Of a stretch of DNA of 64,000 nucleotides, positions 39,742-49,008 are shown piece after piece (positions within the stretch are counted from its first letter, which is position 1; each line of letters begins with the position of its first letter). This stretch comes from Symbiodinium natans (Eukaryota > Sar > Dinophyceae > Suessiales > Symbiodiniaceae). The stretch is taken from positions 64,501 through 128,500 of the forward strand of contig CAJNDS010002241.1 in the NCBI GenBank assembly GCA_905221605.1, in the 5' to 3' direction. The notes beneath the pieces are model-generated. The model made no database searches and was not told where the DNA came from. It saw only the letters and a program-made list of their open reading frames with translations. The position numbers and the translations under genes are program-made.

Positions 39742-39845
39742 AACCCCGAAGCACTCTCTCCAACCCCACCTTTGGCCGAGGACTCGCAAGACTCCGCCCC
39801 GCAGACCTCACGGCCCTGGCGGCCGGCCGCCAAGACCTGCCGCGG
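39742..39845 (+). CDS. exon island, strand uncertain
   Basis: + frame TLSNPTFGRGLARLRPADLT then ALAAGRQDLPR; minus frame PRQVLAAGRQGREVCGAESC is also open. GC-rich, bracketed by CCCTAAA and TTTAGGG. Confidence 0.4.
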
Positions 39846-39930
39846 TTTTAGGGTTTAGGGTTTAGGGCTTTTTTAGGGTTTAGGGTTTAGGGTTTAGGGT
39901 TTCGGGTTTAGGGTTTAGGGTTTAGGGCTG

Positions 39931-40120
39931 ATACTTGGAGGTTCATGGCTTCTTATAGCCCCAATTATGACTGTGCTTAAATGCCCCCTCAGCCCTCTGA
40001 TGATACTTGGAGGTTCATGGGTACTTATAACCCTACTTACAACCTTTTAAGAGGACTGAGGGGGCTTACAAGTACAGCTAGCATTGGGGTTGTAAGTACC
40101 CTGAACCTCCAAGTACTGCG
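39931..40120. mobile_element. family H element with a duplicated left end
   Basis: GATACTTGGAGGTTCATGG occurs at 39931 and again near 40000. The right end GTACCCTGAACCTCCAAGTA pairs with either. Flanked by TA. Confidence 0.68.
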
Positions 40121-40600
40121 TCCTACTTGTGGGAGGAACTTCGGGTTTAGGGCTTGAGGGTTGGGCTCAAGAGGGTCTACTACCCAAGAACAGTTCAAGG
40201 CTACTTGTTCGATGACTTCATGTTGGCTTCTCTTTATACCTAAACCCCCAAAACCCCTAATCCCTAAACCCTATCAACCTGGCTTGGGAAGCAACATTTG
40301 AATGGGTGGGGGGAGGGAGATAGTTCTGGACCGGCGGGTCTCTTGTTGAAGGGCTCAGAGGTTTAGGGTTTAGGGCTTGGCCCTAAACCCTAAACCCTAT
40401 ACCCTACCGCCTTTTTGAAAGGACTTCACAAATGGGAGGCAGGACTGCCATGAAGTGAGACTATAGCCTACCCGACAGAATAGGTTTACCCAACAAAAAC
40501 AGTATGCGCCCCTCTAGGTCACATCCCTCCCTGGAATCCTAAACAACTACTGTAAACCCTGAAGACTCTCTAAACCCAAAATCCTAAACCCTAGAAACCC
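40121..40600. other. degenerate telomeric sequence, no gene supported
   Basis: Short CCCTAAA and TTTAGGG runs in alternation (40240-40280, 40360-40410, 40540-40600) around unique sequence. Confidence 0.4.
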
Positions 40601-40609
40601 TCAACCCCC

Positions 40610-40712
40610 CACACTTGGGCCGCCTCCTCCCATTGCACAAAGGTCCAGTCTTGGCTTTCACCCAACGGCTTGCCACCCCTCTGCCGGCCAAGGATCGCCT
40701 CCTGGGACTTGG
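40610..40712 (-). CDS. exon island, unknown protein
   Basis: KSQEAILGRQRGGKPLGESQ then DWTFVQWEEAAQVW. Clearly protein-like, bracketed by CCCTAAA (left) and TTTAGGG (right). Confidence 0.58.
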
Positions 40713-41070
40713 GTTTAGGGTTTAGGGTTTAGGGTTCAGGGTATAGTTTTTTTTTTTTTGGCCGGGGGGTGGGGGGGTTAGGGTTTAGGGTCTAGGGCCT
40801 GGAGTCCTAGCGTAACCTATGTACTGCACTCTTCCAGACGGGGACTTGTCTCCACCGTGACCCCCCGTTTAGTACAGAGGCTTCTCTAAGAGCAGGTGCA
40901 CCCCTGAAAACTCAACTCCCTGAGGAAAACCCAGGTTGGTGCAATGTGGGTCATGGGTCACGCCCTAACGACTCTTATCAATTCTGGATACAGTGCGGGC
41001 ACCCTAAACCTTAAACCCTAAACCCTAGAATTTCAGCATCGGTCCCCCCATGGCATGTAGTGCATCCTCC

Positions 41071-41271
41071 CTAAGCTCTAAGCCCAGCAAAACCCTTGAA
41101 CAGCCCAGTCTCCAAGCCCTTCGGCTGGAAGTTCACATTTGCAGCATTCATCTCCGCCTCGTTGCCGGCCTGCAGGGTGCTTGTGGGCTTCGCTTGCTTG
41201 AACGACCGAAACGTGACAGGAGACCAAGCATTGAGAACATATAACTCCGATGTTTTCATATCACCCACCAT
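41071..41271 (-). CDS. exon, unknown protein
   Basis: GDMKTSELYVLNAWSPVTFR, then SFKQAKPTSTLQAGNEAEMN and AANVNFQPKGLETGLFKGF. ATG at 41271 is possible but may be internal. It belongs to the minus-strand exon series at 45.1-39.3 kb. Confidence 0.52.
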   Translation of the reverse strand: MVGDMKTSELYVLNAWSPVTFRSFKQAKPTSTLQAGNEAEMNAANVNFQPKGLETGLFKGFAGLRA

Positions 41272-41504
41272 GTCGGTACTTTAGGGTTCCTACACGCTAA
41301 CCTGAACCTAGCCCCCCCCCCCCCCCTCTCTGATTAAGGCTACTTCAGACCCTAAACGCCCGGATCTGCAACTTGGCCCAAACACCTGGCTGCGAAGCAG
41401 TCCTTGAAACTCGCACCCAAAAGCCACTTGCTACGAAGAGCTCTAGACGCTAAACCCCCCTCTTCCGAAGAATCCTACACCCTAAGCCTACACCCTAAGC
41501 CTAC

Positions 41505-41727
41505 ACCCTAAACCCTAAACCCTAAACCCTAAACCCTAAACCCTAAACCCTAAACCCTAAACCCTAAACCCTAAACCCTAAACCCTAAACCCTAAACCTA
41601 AACCTAGACCCTAAGCCCTAAGCCCTAAGCCCTAAACCCTAAACCCTAAACCCTAAACCCTAAACCCTAAACTCTAAACCCTAAACCCTAAACCCTAAAC
41701 CCTAAACCCTAAACCCTAAACCCCAAG
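41505..41727. repeat. long CCCTAAA tract
   Basis: About 30 units, mostly perfect. Confidence 0.95.
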
Positions 41728-41732
41728 CGGCC

Positions 41733-41812
41733 TTCACCTTCAGAAGCAAGTTCAGAACCGGGCCGAGGAGTGCTGTAAGCACCAGCACCATGAAGCCTCG
41801 GCTGGAGCTCCT
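41733..41812 (-). CDS. exon encoding a probable membrane segment
   Basis: SSRGFMVLVLTALLGPVLNL then LLKVKAAW: about 19 hydrophobic residues followed by Lys, like a transmembrane helix with a positive end. Bracketed by CCCTAAA on both sides. Confidence 0.55.
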
Positions 41813-41819
41813 AAACCTA

Positions 41820-41872
41820 AGCCCTAAACCCTAAACCCTAAACCCTAAACCCTAAACCCTAAACCCTAAACT
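41820..41872. repeat. CCCTAAA tract
   Basis: Seven perfect units. Confidence 0.92.
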
Positions 41873-42002
41873 CCACAAGGCTGAGTAACTTTGAGCACGA
41901 AGAAACTTCGAACCCTCGAATGGCCTAAACACACCCTACCGGCTTCGGGGCTTAGGGTTTAAGAAAAGGTTTAGATTGTCTTGGGTTTATGCTTTAGGGT
42001 TC

Positions 42003-42118
42003 CCCCGCCCTCCCCCAATTTCGCCAGGTAGCCGACTTGTTGGCTATAGGAGGCCCCAGTGGTCAGCATCCCAGCGGCCGCAATCAAAGCGTAGACGACG
42101 ACGCCCAGGGCCATGGCC
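42003..42118 (-). CDS. exon with hydrophobic N-terminal segment
   Basis: MALGVVVYALIAAAGMLTTG then ASYSQQVGYLAKLGEGGG. A membrane helix or signal anchor; the Met may be internal. Member of the minus-strand membrane-protein exon series. Confidence 0.55.
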
Positions 42119-42154
42119 TAAGCTCGGGAATCTTGGGGGGGATTTGTGGGTTCT

Positions 42155-42274
42155 GACCCAAGAGTAACCTAGGAATAACCAGGGGTGCCCGTTTTGGGTT
42201 TGAGGGGATTATAAGGGGACCCCCAACCCTAGCAAAAGGAAAAAGGGGCCTACTCTGTCTGGGTCCTAAGGTGT
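42155..42274. mobile_element. family E element
   Basis: GACCCAAGAGTAACCTAGGA … GGGGTGCCCGTTTTGGG … GGGCCTACTCTGTCTGGGTC. Shares the left end with 52918-53036. Confidence 0.65.
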
Positions 42275-42560
42275 CTTTCGGGTTTGCAGACTTTGCGGGA
42301 TTTGGGGGTTTTCGGGGTTTTAGGGTTCACAATAAGGGCACCTGGGTGAAGGGCTGTTGGTAGGGTTGAAGGTTTGGGGACTTAGGACTTTTGTTTGGGG
42401 GTTGGCTTAGGCTTTAGGGGGGCTTCAAGGTATGGTTTTCAAGTTGATTCAGGGGTTCAGGGATTCAGGGGTTCAGGGGTTCAGGGTTTCAGGGTTTCAG
42501 GGTTTATGTTTCAGTGTTCGGGGGGCTTAGGGTTTAGGAACCAAGGTTTCGGGTGTGAAT
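42275..42560. other. TTTAGGG-like degenerate sequence, no gene
   Basis: GGTTCAGGG and GGGTTTCAGGG variants; Gly/Phe-rich ORFs are repeat-derived. Confidence 0.5.
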
Positions 42561-42794
42561 TGTGGCACGGACTGCGGCCGTCTTGCCTTCGGAATCCCCG
42601 CAACTTTTATGGAACTGTAAACCCAAAAGGCCCAAAAGGGACCCAATACTTCAGGCCCGAAATACACCCCGGAAAAGCGTCTGGAGCTTTTATTAGCGAT
42701 GTAAAAAATGGACCTAAAGGGGCCATTATTTTGATTTTTTAGGCTTAGGTAGGGTGTAGGGTTTGGGGCTTAGGGCTTAGGGCTTCGGGCTTGG

Positions 42795-42958
42795 GGGCCT
42801 CCACGTGCGGGCAAGTGGCGTAGTCCATATACTTCACCGATGGCGGGTTCCGAATGCATAGCCCATTCCTGGTTTGCTGTTGTTTTGAGGCTTCGCTGCC
42901 GAGGAACTTAACGTAAACGAAGTAAGTTCCATGCCGCGGAAGCTGTGCCTGTGCTACT
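42795..42958 (-). CDS. exon, unknown protein
   Basis: QLPRHGTYFVYVKFLGSEAS, then KQQQTRNGLCIRNPPSVKYM and DYATCPHVEAP. Two Cys and many aromatics; looks extracellular or lumenal. One of the clearest coding islands. Confidence 0.6.
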
Positions 42959-43017
42959 AACCCTAAACCCTAAACCCGAAACTCTAAACCCTAAACCCTA
43001 AAACCTCAACCCAGGTG

Positions 43018-43105
43018 CGCCAGGTAGGCTTCGCTCAGCTGGATCTGGCACATCGACCTGTGGCGACGAGCGCTCTGAACAGAAATCGGAGCACGCATGG
43101 AGGGT
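43018..43105 (-). CDS. exon island, unknown protein
   Basis: MRAPISVQSARRHRSMCQIQ then LSEAYLAHLG. Bracketed by CCCTAAA (left) and TTTGGGG (right). Confidence 0.5.
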
Positions 43106-43119
43106 TCCGGAAATCAGGG

Positions 43120-43278
43120 GAAGGGTTTGGGGTTTGGGGTTTGGGGTTTGGGGTTTGGGGTTTGGGGTTTGGGGTTTGGGGTTTGGGGTTTGGGGTTTGG
43201 GGTTTGGGGTTCAGGGTTTGGGGTTTGGGGTTTGGGGTTTGGGGTTTGGGGTTTGGGGTTTGGGGTTTGGGGTTTAGG
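43120..43278. repeat. TTTGGGG array
   Basis: About 21 TTTGGGG units with one TTCAGGG. This is the ciliate-like variant of the telomeric motif, locally homogenised. Confidence 0.93.
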
Positions 43279-43444
43279 GCTTAGGGTTTAGGGATTACTG
43301 TTTAGGGTTTAGGGTTTAGGGTTTGGGGGGACGGCGACACGGAACCATGGAAACCTACCCTAAACCCGACATGTCCTAAACCCTTTCCCTAAACCCTATA
43401 TCCCCTAAACCCTGAACCCGACAAACCCCTTTTTTCCCCTATAT

Positions 43445-43447
43445 ATG

Positions 43448-43478
<31 letters not shown>

Positions 43479-43500
43479 ATATTGTATATATACCCTATAC
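43445..43500. repeat. TATA microsatellite
   Basis: TATATGTA and (AT)n. Confidence 0.85.
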
Positions 43501-43552
43501 CCTTAACCCTAAACCCTATATATCCAGCACCCTATACTCAAAACCCTATCTG

Positions 43553-43643
43553 CCAGTTGCTTTCAGAACCCAAAATATTCTTCCTTATAAGGGTAATTTG
43601 GGGATTATTATTTTACATTTTTTGGGGGGGTTCTTAAGCAACA
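43553..43643. mobile_element. family B element
   Basis: GTTGCTTTCAGAACCC pairs with GGGGGGTTCTTAAGCAAC around TTCCTTATAAGG. Confidence 0.6.
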
Positions 43644-43721
43644 AACCCTCAACCCTAAACCCTAAACCCTAAACCCGAACTCTAAACCCTAAACCCTAAA
43701 CCCTATAATATAACCCCTGGA

Positions 43722-43831
43722 ACAATGCATCCAATGGAAGCCCCAAGCACTGGAAGGAGCGCCACACCGAGAAGGAGCTCAGCAGGCCCGCAGACACCAC
43801 CAGCCTGGGCATGTTCTCCACTTGGGGGGTT
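43722..43831 (-). CDS. exon island, hydrophobic
   Basis: VENMPRLVVSAGLLSSFSVW then RSFQCLGLPLDALFQG. Bracketed by CCCTAAA (left) and TTTAGGG (right). Confidence 0.55.
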
Positions 43832-43837
43832 AGGGTT

Positions 43838-44112
43838 TAGGGTTTAGGGTTTAGGGTTTAGGGTTTAGGGTTTAGGGTTTGGGGTTTGGGGTTTGGGGTT
43901 TTGGGTTTGGGGTTTGGGGTTTGGGTTTGGGGTTTGGGGTTTGGGGTTTGGGGTTTGGGGTTTGGGGCTTGGGGCTTGGGGCGTGGGGCTTGGGACTTGG
44001 GGCTTGGGGCTTGGGGCTTGGGGCTGGGGCTTGCGGGTTGGGGGTTGGGGGTTGGGGGTTTGGGGTTTCGGGTTTCGGGTTTGGGGTTTGGGGTTTAGGG
44101 TTTAGGGTTTAA
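43838..44112. repeat. TTTAGGG, then TTTGGGG, then CTTGGGG array
   Basis: Three consecutive homogenised variants of the heptamer. Gly/Leu/Trp-rich ORFs are artefacts. Confidence 0.93.
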
Positions 44113-44247
44113 AGTCTAGGGTTTATGGCTTTAGACTAGAGTTTAGCTTCAGGGCTTAGGGGTTTAGAGCTCTGTTTCAAGGTTTAAGGTTTGGATGACG
44201 GTGGGTGTGAAGGCTTTACGGTCTTTAGGGCTTGGACGTAGACTTAC

Positions 44248-44406
44248 CTGAAACGAGCAAAAGTATGTGACAAACAAGCCGCTTATCCTACAACAGCCCA
44301 GTTCAACAGCATTGGTATGGAGGTCACTCGAGGTCGGGCTACCAAACAAGGGTTCAGTACTGTTGCTAGTGTCGACTGCAAGCTTGCAGAAGCTTCCAAC
44401 ACGCAT
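44248..44406 (-). CDS. exon with a GTAAGT donor
   Basis: GSFCKLAVDTSNSTEPLFGS, then SSDLHTNAVELGCCRISGLF and VTYFCSFQ|GTAAGT. The donor TTTCAG|GTAAGT on the minus strand supports the strand and frame. Confidence 0.52.
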
Positions 44407-44523
44407 CTACGATCCGAACCCCTACATCCCAAACCGAACGCTGCATCTAGCTCCGAGTGTTGGGGGCTAGGGTTTGTAGGGTTTAGGGAATGCTGGAAGT
44501 CAAATTAATAATATAGAGCACAC

Positions 44524-44634
44524 CCCATGACTTTCCCCACTGACTTATTGAAGCGGTTTGCTCAGGCATGGTTTGAAGAGCGTCTGAGCGGCAGCCAAAT
44601 GACGGCCATGGGGGCTTGCACTTGCATAGCCTGA
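44524..44634 (+). CDS. terminal exon, unknown protein
   Basis: PMTFPTDLLKRFAQAWFEER then LSGSQMTAMGACTCIA and a TGA stop. The acceptor is TAGAG|CACACC or close to it. Confidence 0.55.
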   Translation, partial: PMTFPTDLLKRFAQAWFEERLSGSQMTAMGACTCIA

Positions 44635-44960
44635 TGCAAAGTCGTGGTCTAGTGGCGCTTAGAGGTGTAAACCTTCCCTGGAAACCAATTCAACCCGAAA
44701 AGGGCTTATGGCTCATATTCCTTAAATGGGATTCTTGTAGTAGAGGGTATATGACCCAAATTCTATGGTTCGGTCCCCCAAGATTAGGCACCAAACACAC
44801 ACAACAACCCTGTGGGCTGTTTTGGGTTCAAGGTTTAGGATTTAGAGCATATCTCTCAGCTAAGGATAACGCCCTAAAGCAGAATAGGACTCTCAAGAGA
44901 GTTTACCCCCCAACCCCTCAACAATCAACCTTAAACCCGCACTCTGCTCCCTAAACCCTA
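44635..44960. other. unique sequence, no confident gene
   Basis: A + frame of about 110 codons (from 44616) is open but has weak coding character and ends in telomeric repeat. Confidence 0.35.
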
Positions 44961-45027
44961 AACCCAAAAACCCAAAAACCCAAAACCCTAAACCCTAAAC
45001 CCTAAACCTTAAACCCTAAACTCCCCT

Positions 45028-45123
45028 GGAACCCGGAACCCCTGCCTTGGCTACGGCAATGTCCTGCGTCGTTGCCATGAGGGTCACGAAGCCGGTGGCG
45101 CCAATGCCGCCCTTCCTCTCAGA
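45028..45123 (-). CDS. exon island, unknown protein
   Basis: SERKGGIGATGFVTLMATTQ then DIAVAKAGVPG. Bracketed by CCCTAAA (left) and TTTAGGG (right). Confidence 0.55.
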
Positions 45124-45129
45124 TGAGGT

Positions 45130-46020
45130 TTCGGGTTTAAGGTTTAGGGTTTAGGGTTTAGGGTTTAGGGTTTAGGGTTTAGGGTTTAGGGTTTAGGGGT
45201 TTCAGGGTTTAGGGGTTTCAGGCCTTAGGGTCTTTCGGGTTTAGGGGTTTCAGGGTTTAGGGGTTTAGGAAGTTTAGGGTTTAGGGTTTACAGGTTTCAG
45301 GGTTTAGGGTTTCAGGGCTTAGGGTTTCTTTCGGGTTTAGGGGTTTCTTTCGGATTTAGGGGTTCCAGGGTTTAGGGGTTTCAGGGTTTAGGGGTTTCAG
45401 GGTCTAGGAGTTTCAGGGTTTAGGGGTTTCAGGGTTTAGGGGTTGCAGGGTTTAGGGGTTTCAGGGTTTAGGGGTTGCAGGGTTTAGGGGTTTCAGGGTT
45501 TAGGGGTTTCAGGGTTTAGGGGTTTCAGGGTTTAGGGGTTCAAGGGTTTTGAGGGCTCTGAAGGGTTGAACGATGTTTAGGGTTTTAGGGGTTGAGGGGT
45601 TTCAGGGTTTAGGGATGTTTAGGGTTTCTACAAGTAGGGTTTAGGGTTTGAGGGTTTGAGGTTTTGAGGGTTTGAGGGTTTGAGGGTCAGGGTTTCAGGG
45701 TTTAGGGTTTCAGGGTTTAGGGTAAAGGGTTTAGTGGTTTCAGGGTTTAGGGTTTCTTTCGGGTTTAGGGGTTTCAGGGTTTAGGGGCTTCTTCAGGGTT
45801 TAGGGCTCAAGGGTTTCCAGGGTTGAGGGGTTTAACAATGTTTAGGGTTTTTAGGGCTTGAGGGGTTTCAGGGTTTAGGGTTAGGGATGCTTGGGGTTCG
45901 AGGGTTTGAGGGTTTAGGGATGTTCAAGGGTTTTAGGGTTTAAGTGCTTGAGAGTTTGAAGGATGTTTAGGGGTTTCAGGGTTTGGAGGTTTAGGAGGTT
46001 TAGGGTTAGGGTTTGGGAGT
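45130..46020. repeat. TTTAGGG then TTTAGGGGTTTCAGGG array
   Basis: Perfect units (45138-45205) are followed by a long alternation of TTTAGGG and TTTCAGGG, with TTTGAGGG units at 45640-45690. No gene seen in this almost 900-bp stretch. Confidence 0.92.
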
Positions 46021-46175
46021 TTGGGGGTCCACAGGTTTTCGGGGTTGCGCCCAGAACTTCCAACATCCATATGAAGGTTTGTGGTTAAAGGCTTCGGGCT
46101 TAGGATGGTTTTAAGGCTTCTCACGGTCCCCAATGTGCTGCCGATTAAACTTCATAGGCCTCGGCATGCTTTCAG

Positions 46176-46424
46176 AGTGATTCTACGAAGCTCGTAGTGC
46201 AAGCCGTGTCAGGGAGGTTACTACGCCCAGTGTGCAGAAGCTTGCCAAACGCTGCATTTAATAATGTGCTGAGGGCAGGCTTATACCAGGACTTGTGCGC
46301 CCAAATAATTATTTGCCACATCAACAACTTTGACCTCGGTGCCATCTACAGATCAGGGGATGTGGCCACACTAAGTTTTCAACCCGAAGTCCCCCAACAG
46401 CAAATACCCGAAAGAGCCATGTAA
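46176..46424 (+). CDS. terminal exon, unknown protein
   Basis: After CTTTCAG|AGT the + strand has 82 codons: SDSTKLVVQAVSGRLLRPVC, AAFNNVLRAGLYQDLCAQII, NNFDLGAIYRSGDVATLSFQ, ending PERAM and TAA. It is the longest island with a good acceptor, clear composition and an in-frame stop. Family not recognised. Confidence 0.65.
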   Translation, partial: SDSTKLVVQAVSGRLLRPVCRSLPNAAFNNVLRAGLYQDLCAQIIICHINNFDLGAIYRSGDVATLSFQPEVPQQQIPERAM

Positions 46425-46429
46425 ACTAA

Positions 46430-46500
46430 ACCCTAAACCCTAAACCCTAAACCCTAAACCCTAAACTCTAAACCCAAACCCCAAAACCCAAAACATCCCA
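46430..46500. repeat. CCCTAAA tract
   Basis: About eight units, then CCCAAAAC variants. Confidence 0.88.
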
Positions 46501-46503
46501 AAA

Positions 46504-46629
46504 CATGCTGAAGAGGCAGCCCGGGCACTTCAAGAGCCACAGAGGGCGCCGGATGTCGAGGCCGACGTCTTCGGCAAACTTCAAAGGGTTCTGCGCGAGC
46601 CATGCGAGTGCTTGAGGGCTCAACTCTAG
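46504..46629 (+). CDS. terminal exon, unknown protein
   Basis: HAEEAARALQEPQRAPDVEA then DVFGKLQRVLREPCECLRAQ, L and TAG. Helical, charged. Bracketed by CCCTAAA (left) and TTTAGGG (right). Confidence 0.58.
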   Translation, partial: HAEEAARALQEPQRAPDVEADVFGKLQRVLREPCECLRAQL

Positions 46630-46649
46630 GGGCTCTGAATAATAAAGCT

Positions 46650-46745
46650 AGGGTTTAGGGTTTAGGATTTAGGGTTTAGGGTTTGGGGTTTAGGGTTTAG
46701 GGTTTGGGGTTTGGGGTTTAGGGTCTAGGGTTTGGGGTTTAGGGT
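46650..46745. repeat. TTTAGGG/TTTGGGG tract
   Basis: About thirteen mixed units. Confidence 0.88.
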
Positions 46746-46798
46746 CAAGGCGTTTACTACAGGGGTCGGAAGAATCGCTGCATTGCGGATTAGGGTGT

Positions 46799-47044
46799 AG
46801 CATGTTCGGATTGAGGTCGTTCGGCTTTAGGGCCAATTTGGGCTTTGGGGTCCTTTCCTGAAACTACGCAGATAGGACAACCGAAGTATGTGCAATCTGT
46901 TGGCAGGCAGCTTCGGATGTCGTGAAAAATGCGGCAAGTATGGGAGGGCCCTGCAATGGATGATGGGCAGCAGATGGCTTCTACTATGTTGCCACTGTTC
47001 TGTAAACCCTGCTGGCAAGTCTGCTTCTTATTGCAGAAACTACG
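46799..47044 (-). CDS. Cys-rich exon, unknown protein
   Basis: RSFCNKKQTCQQGLQNSGNI, CCPSSIAGPSHTCRIFHDIR, CLPTDCTYFGCPICVVSGKD: about nine Cys in 65 residues, like an extracellular or zinc-binding module. Boundaries are open-frame limits. Confidence 0.5.
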
Positions 47045-47059
47045 TCCCAATGCGGTAGT

Positions 47060-47175
47060 GGGTACAAGGAGGGGCCCCTTAGTATGCTAACTATAGTTAA
47101 GGGACTTATAACCCTGGTTAGGATCCTTATGACCCAATTTGAGGTCCTCATTACTTATAACTAGGGGGGCCTAAC
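47060..47175. mobile_element. family I element
   Basis: GGGGCCCCTTAGTATGC pairs loosely with ACTTATAACTAGGGGGGCC. Shares GATCCTTATNACCCAATTT with 3690-3800. Confidence 0.55.
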
Positions 47176-47359
47176 CCTAAACCCTAAACCCTAAACCCTA
47201 AACCCTTAACCCTAAACCCTAAACCCTCCTTGTAGGGTTTAGGGCTGAGGGTTGCCCGCGGCAGTCCACTTCATTTCCGGCACGTCTGCTGGCCAGCATC
47301 CCCTGCCGGCAAGGGCTTGGGGGGAGGGGGGGAGGAGTCGGAAATCGGGGGTTTGAAGG

Positions 47360-47420
47360 ACCCTAAACCCTAAACCCTAAACCCTAAACCCTAAACCCTA
47401 AACCCTAAACCCTAAACCCT
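47360..47420. repeat. CCCTAAA tract
   Basis: Eight to nine perfect units. Confidence 0.92.
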
Positions 47421-47423
47421 AAC

Positions 47424-47521
47424 TGTAATCTCTTGAGCCCTGAGGTTCTCGAGTTTTTCCGGTTGAAGCCTCAAAAGGATGCGAGGCCTGGGAGTTCGGT
47501 CGTCGAGCTTTTGCCCTCAGC
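47424..47521 (+). CDS. exon with a canonical GTAAGT donor
   Basis: CNLLSPEVLEFFRLKPQKDA then RPGSSVVELLPS, ending CTCAGC|GTAAGT. The acceptor lies inside CCCTAAA repeat. Confidence 0.58.
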
Positions 47522-47559
47522 GTAAGTGTGCCCCACTTGACGAGGGTTGGGGCTTCAGG

Positions 47560-47635
47560 GTTCTTAAGGTTTAGGGTTTAGGGTTTAGGGTTTAGGGTTT
47601 AGGTTTAGGGTTTAGGGTTTAGGGTTTAGGGGGGT
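47560..47635. repeat. TTTAGGG tract
   Basis: About ten units. Confidence 0.9.
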
Positions 47636-47745
47636 TCATGGGGGGTAGGTACCCAGGGAAGCTTAGGGAGCCTTAGGGGAGTACTAGGGAACCTTGGGTT
47701 ACATGCCCTTTTTGAACCCCCCTCCTTAAGAACCCTATCAGTTAG
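47634..47745. mobile_element. family L element, forward copy
   Basis: GGGGGGTTCATGGGGGGTAG … AGGGAACCTTGGGTTA … TTGAACCCCCC. The copy at 48060-48180 is inverted relative to it. Confidence 0.6.
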
Positions 47746-47805
47746 GTTTCGTTGTTGGTGTATAGGAGCTTAGGTGTCTTAGTGGTTGCAGGGTAAACCC
47801 TAAAC

Positions 47806-47914
47806 TTGGGATCATCCCCCTCATACTCACAGTCCTTCATAGGGGATTCTAGTACCCCCGATTATAATCCCTATGAAGGACTGTTAGTATGAGGGGGAAC
47901 ATCCCAAGTTGTAG
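47806..47914. mobile_element. family A element, best-preserved palindrome
   Basis: CTTGGGATCATCCCCCTCAT pairs with ATGAGGGGGAACATCCCAAG. AGTCCTTCATAGGG and CCCTATGAAGGACT form the inner arms. Confidence 0.72.
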
Positions 47915-48059
47915 TTGTTGCAAGGTAAACCCTAAACCCTGAACCCCAAAGCGTCTAAACCTTGAGCTTCGGCCTCACAGGCCAAGAGCACCCAGATCAG
48001 AGAGAAGGCCAGGACCTGAGGTGCGGAGTCCAGGCTACAACGATTTTTAGGGCTCCTGA

Positions 48060-48180
48060 GGGATGGGGGGGGGTTCAAGGGGTGTAGATAACCCAAGGTT
48101 CCCTAAAAATCCCTACTACTCCCTAAGGCTCCCCAAGGTTCCCTAAGGTTCCCTAGGTACCTACCCCTCATAGGGATTAG
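48060..48180. mobile_element. family L element, inverted copy
   Basis: GGGGGGGGTTCAAGGGGTG … TAACCCAAGGTTCCCT … GGTACCTACCCCTCATAG. The pair with 47634-47745 encloses the family A element, a nested inverted arrangement. Confidence 0.6.
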
Positions 48181-48309
48181 CTTGGGACCCCCCCCCCCCC
48201 CCCACCTCAACCCGGCATAAACAAGTACTCAGAACCGCAAACAAGCAACGGAGACACACCCTAAGCGGCAAAACCTTAAGCAACAATCCTAAGGCCCTGC
48301 CAAGCCAAA

Positions 48310-48785
48310 CAACACAAAAAAAAACCCAAACCCCAAACCCCAAACCCCAAAACCCCCAACTCCTAAAACCCCAAACCCATAAAACCTCCAAACCCCCAAC
48401 CCCTAAACACCCAAATCCCCAAGACCCCAAAACCCTAAACCCCAAGCCCAAAACCCCAAAACCCAAACCCAAACCCCAAATCCCAAACCCCAAAACCCCA
48501 AACCCCCAAAACCCCAAAATCCCAAAACCCCAAAATCAAAACCCCAAAACCCCAAAACCCCAAAACCCCAAAACCCCCAAACCCCCAAACCCCCAAACCC
48601 CCAAACCCCCAAACCCCCAAAACCCCAAAACCCCAAACCCCCAAAACCCCAAAACCCCAAAACCCCAAAACCCCAAAACCCCAAAACCCCAAAACCCCAA
48701 AACCCAAACCCCCAAAACCCAAAAAACCTAAACAAAAAAAAACTAAACCCCAAAGCCTAAACCCAAAAAACCCCAAACCCCAAAA
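48310..48785. repeat. CCCCAAAA / CCCCCAAA array
   Basis: About 50 units of an 8-bp (CCCCAAAA) or 7-8-bp variant telomeric motif. Gly/Phe/Trp-rich minus ORFs are artefacts. Confidence 0.93.
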
Positions 48786-48915
48786 CCTATATCATACCAA
48801 AACCCAAAACCCTGAACCCTAAGCCCGAGATCCCAAACCCTAAACCCGAAATCCTAAACCCTAAAACCAAAACCCTGAAACCTGAACCCTAAAACCTAAA
48901 CCCTAAACCCCAAAC
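48786..48915. repeat. degenerate CCCTAAA tract
   Basis: CCCTAAA and CCCTGAAA units in mixture. Confidence 0.85.
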
Positions 48916-48921
48916 CTTATG

Positions 48922-49005
48922 TGGGACGCAGGAGCGCAGGCCGCCACGGCATCTGGAATCCATGGCTTAGGGCATTCCAAGTCAAGGGCCAGCTGAACCT
49001 GGGCT
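48922..49005 (-). CDS. exon island, unknown protein
   Basis: AQVQLALDLECPKPWIPDAV then AACAPAS. Bracketed by CCCTAAA (left) and TTTAGGG (right). Confidence 0.52.
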
Positions 49006-49008
49006 GGG

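Noticed and set aside
43015-48776. Gly/Leu/Phe/Trp-rich ORFs (GVWGLGF-type)
   Set aside because: Translations of TTTGGGG/CCCCAAAA variant telomeric arrays.
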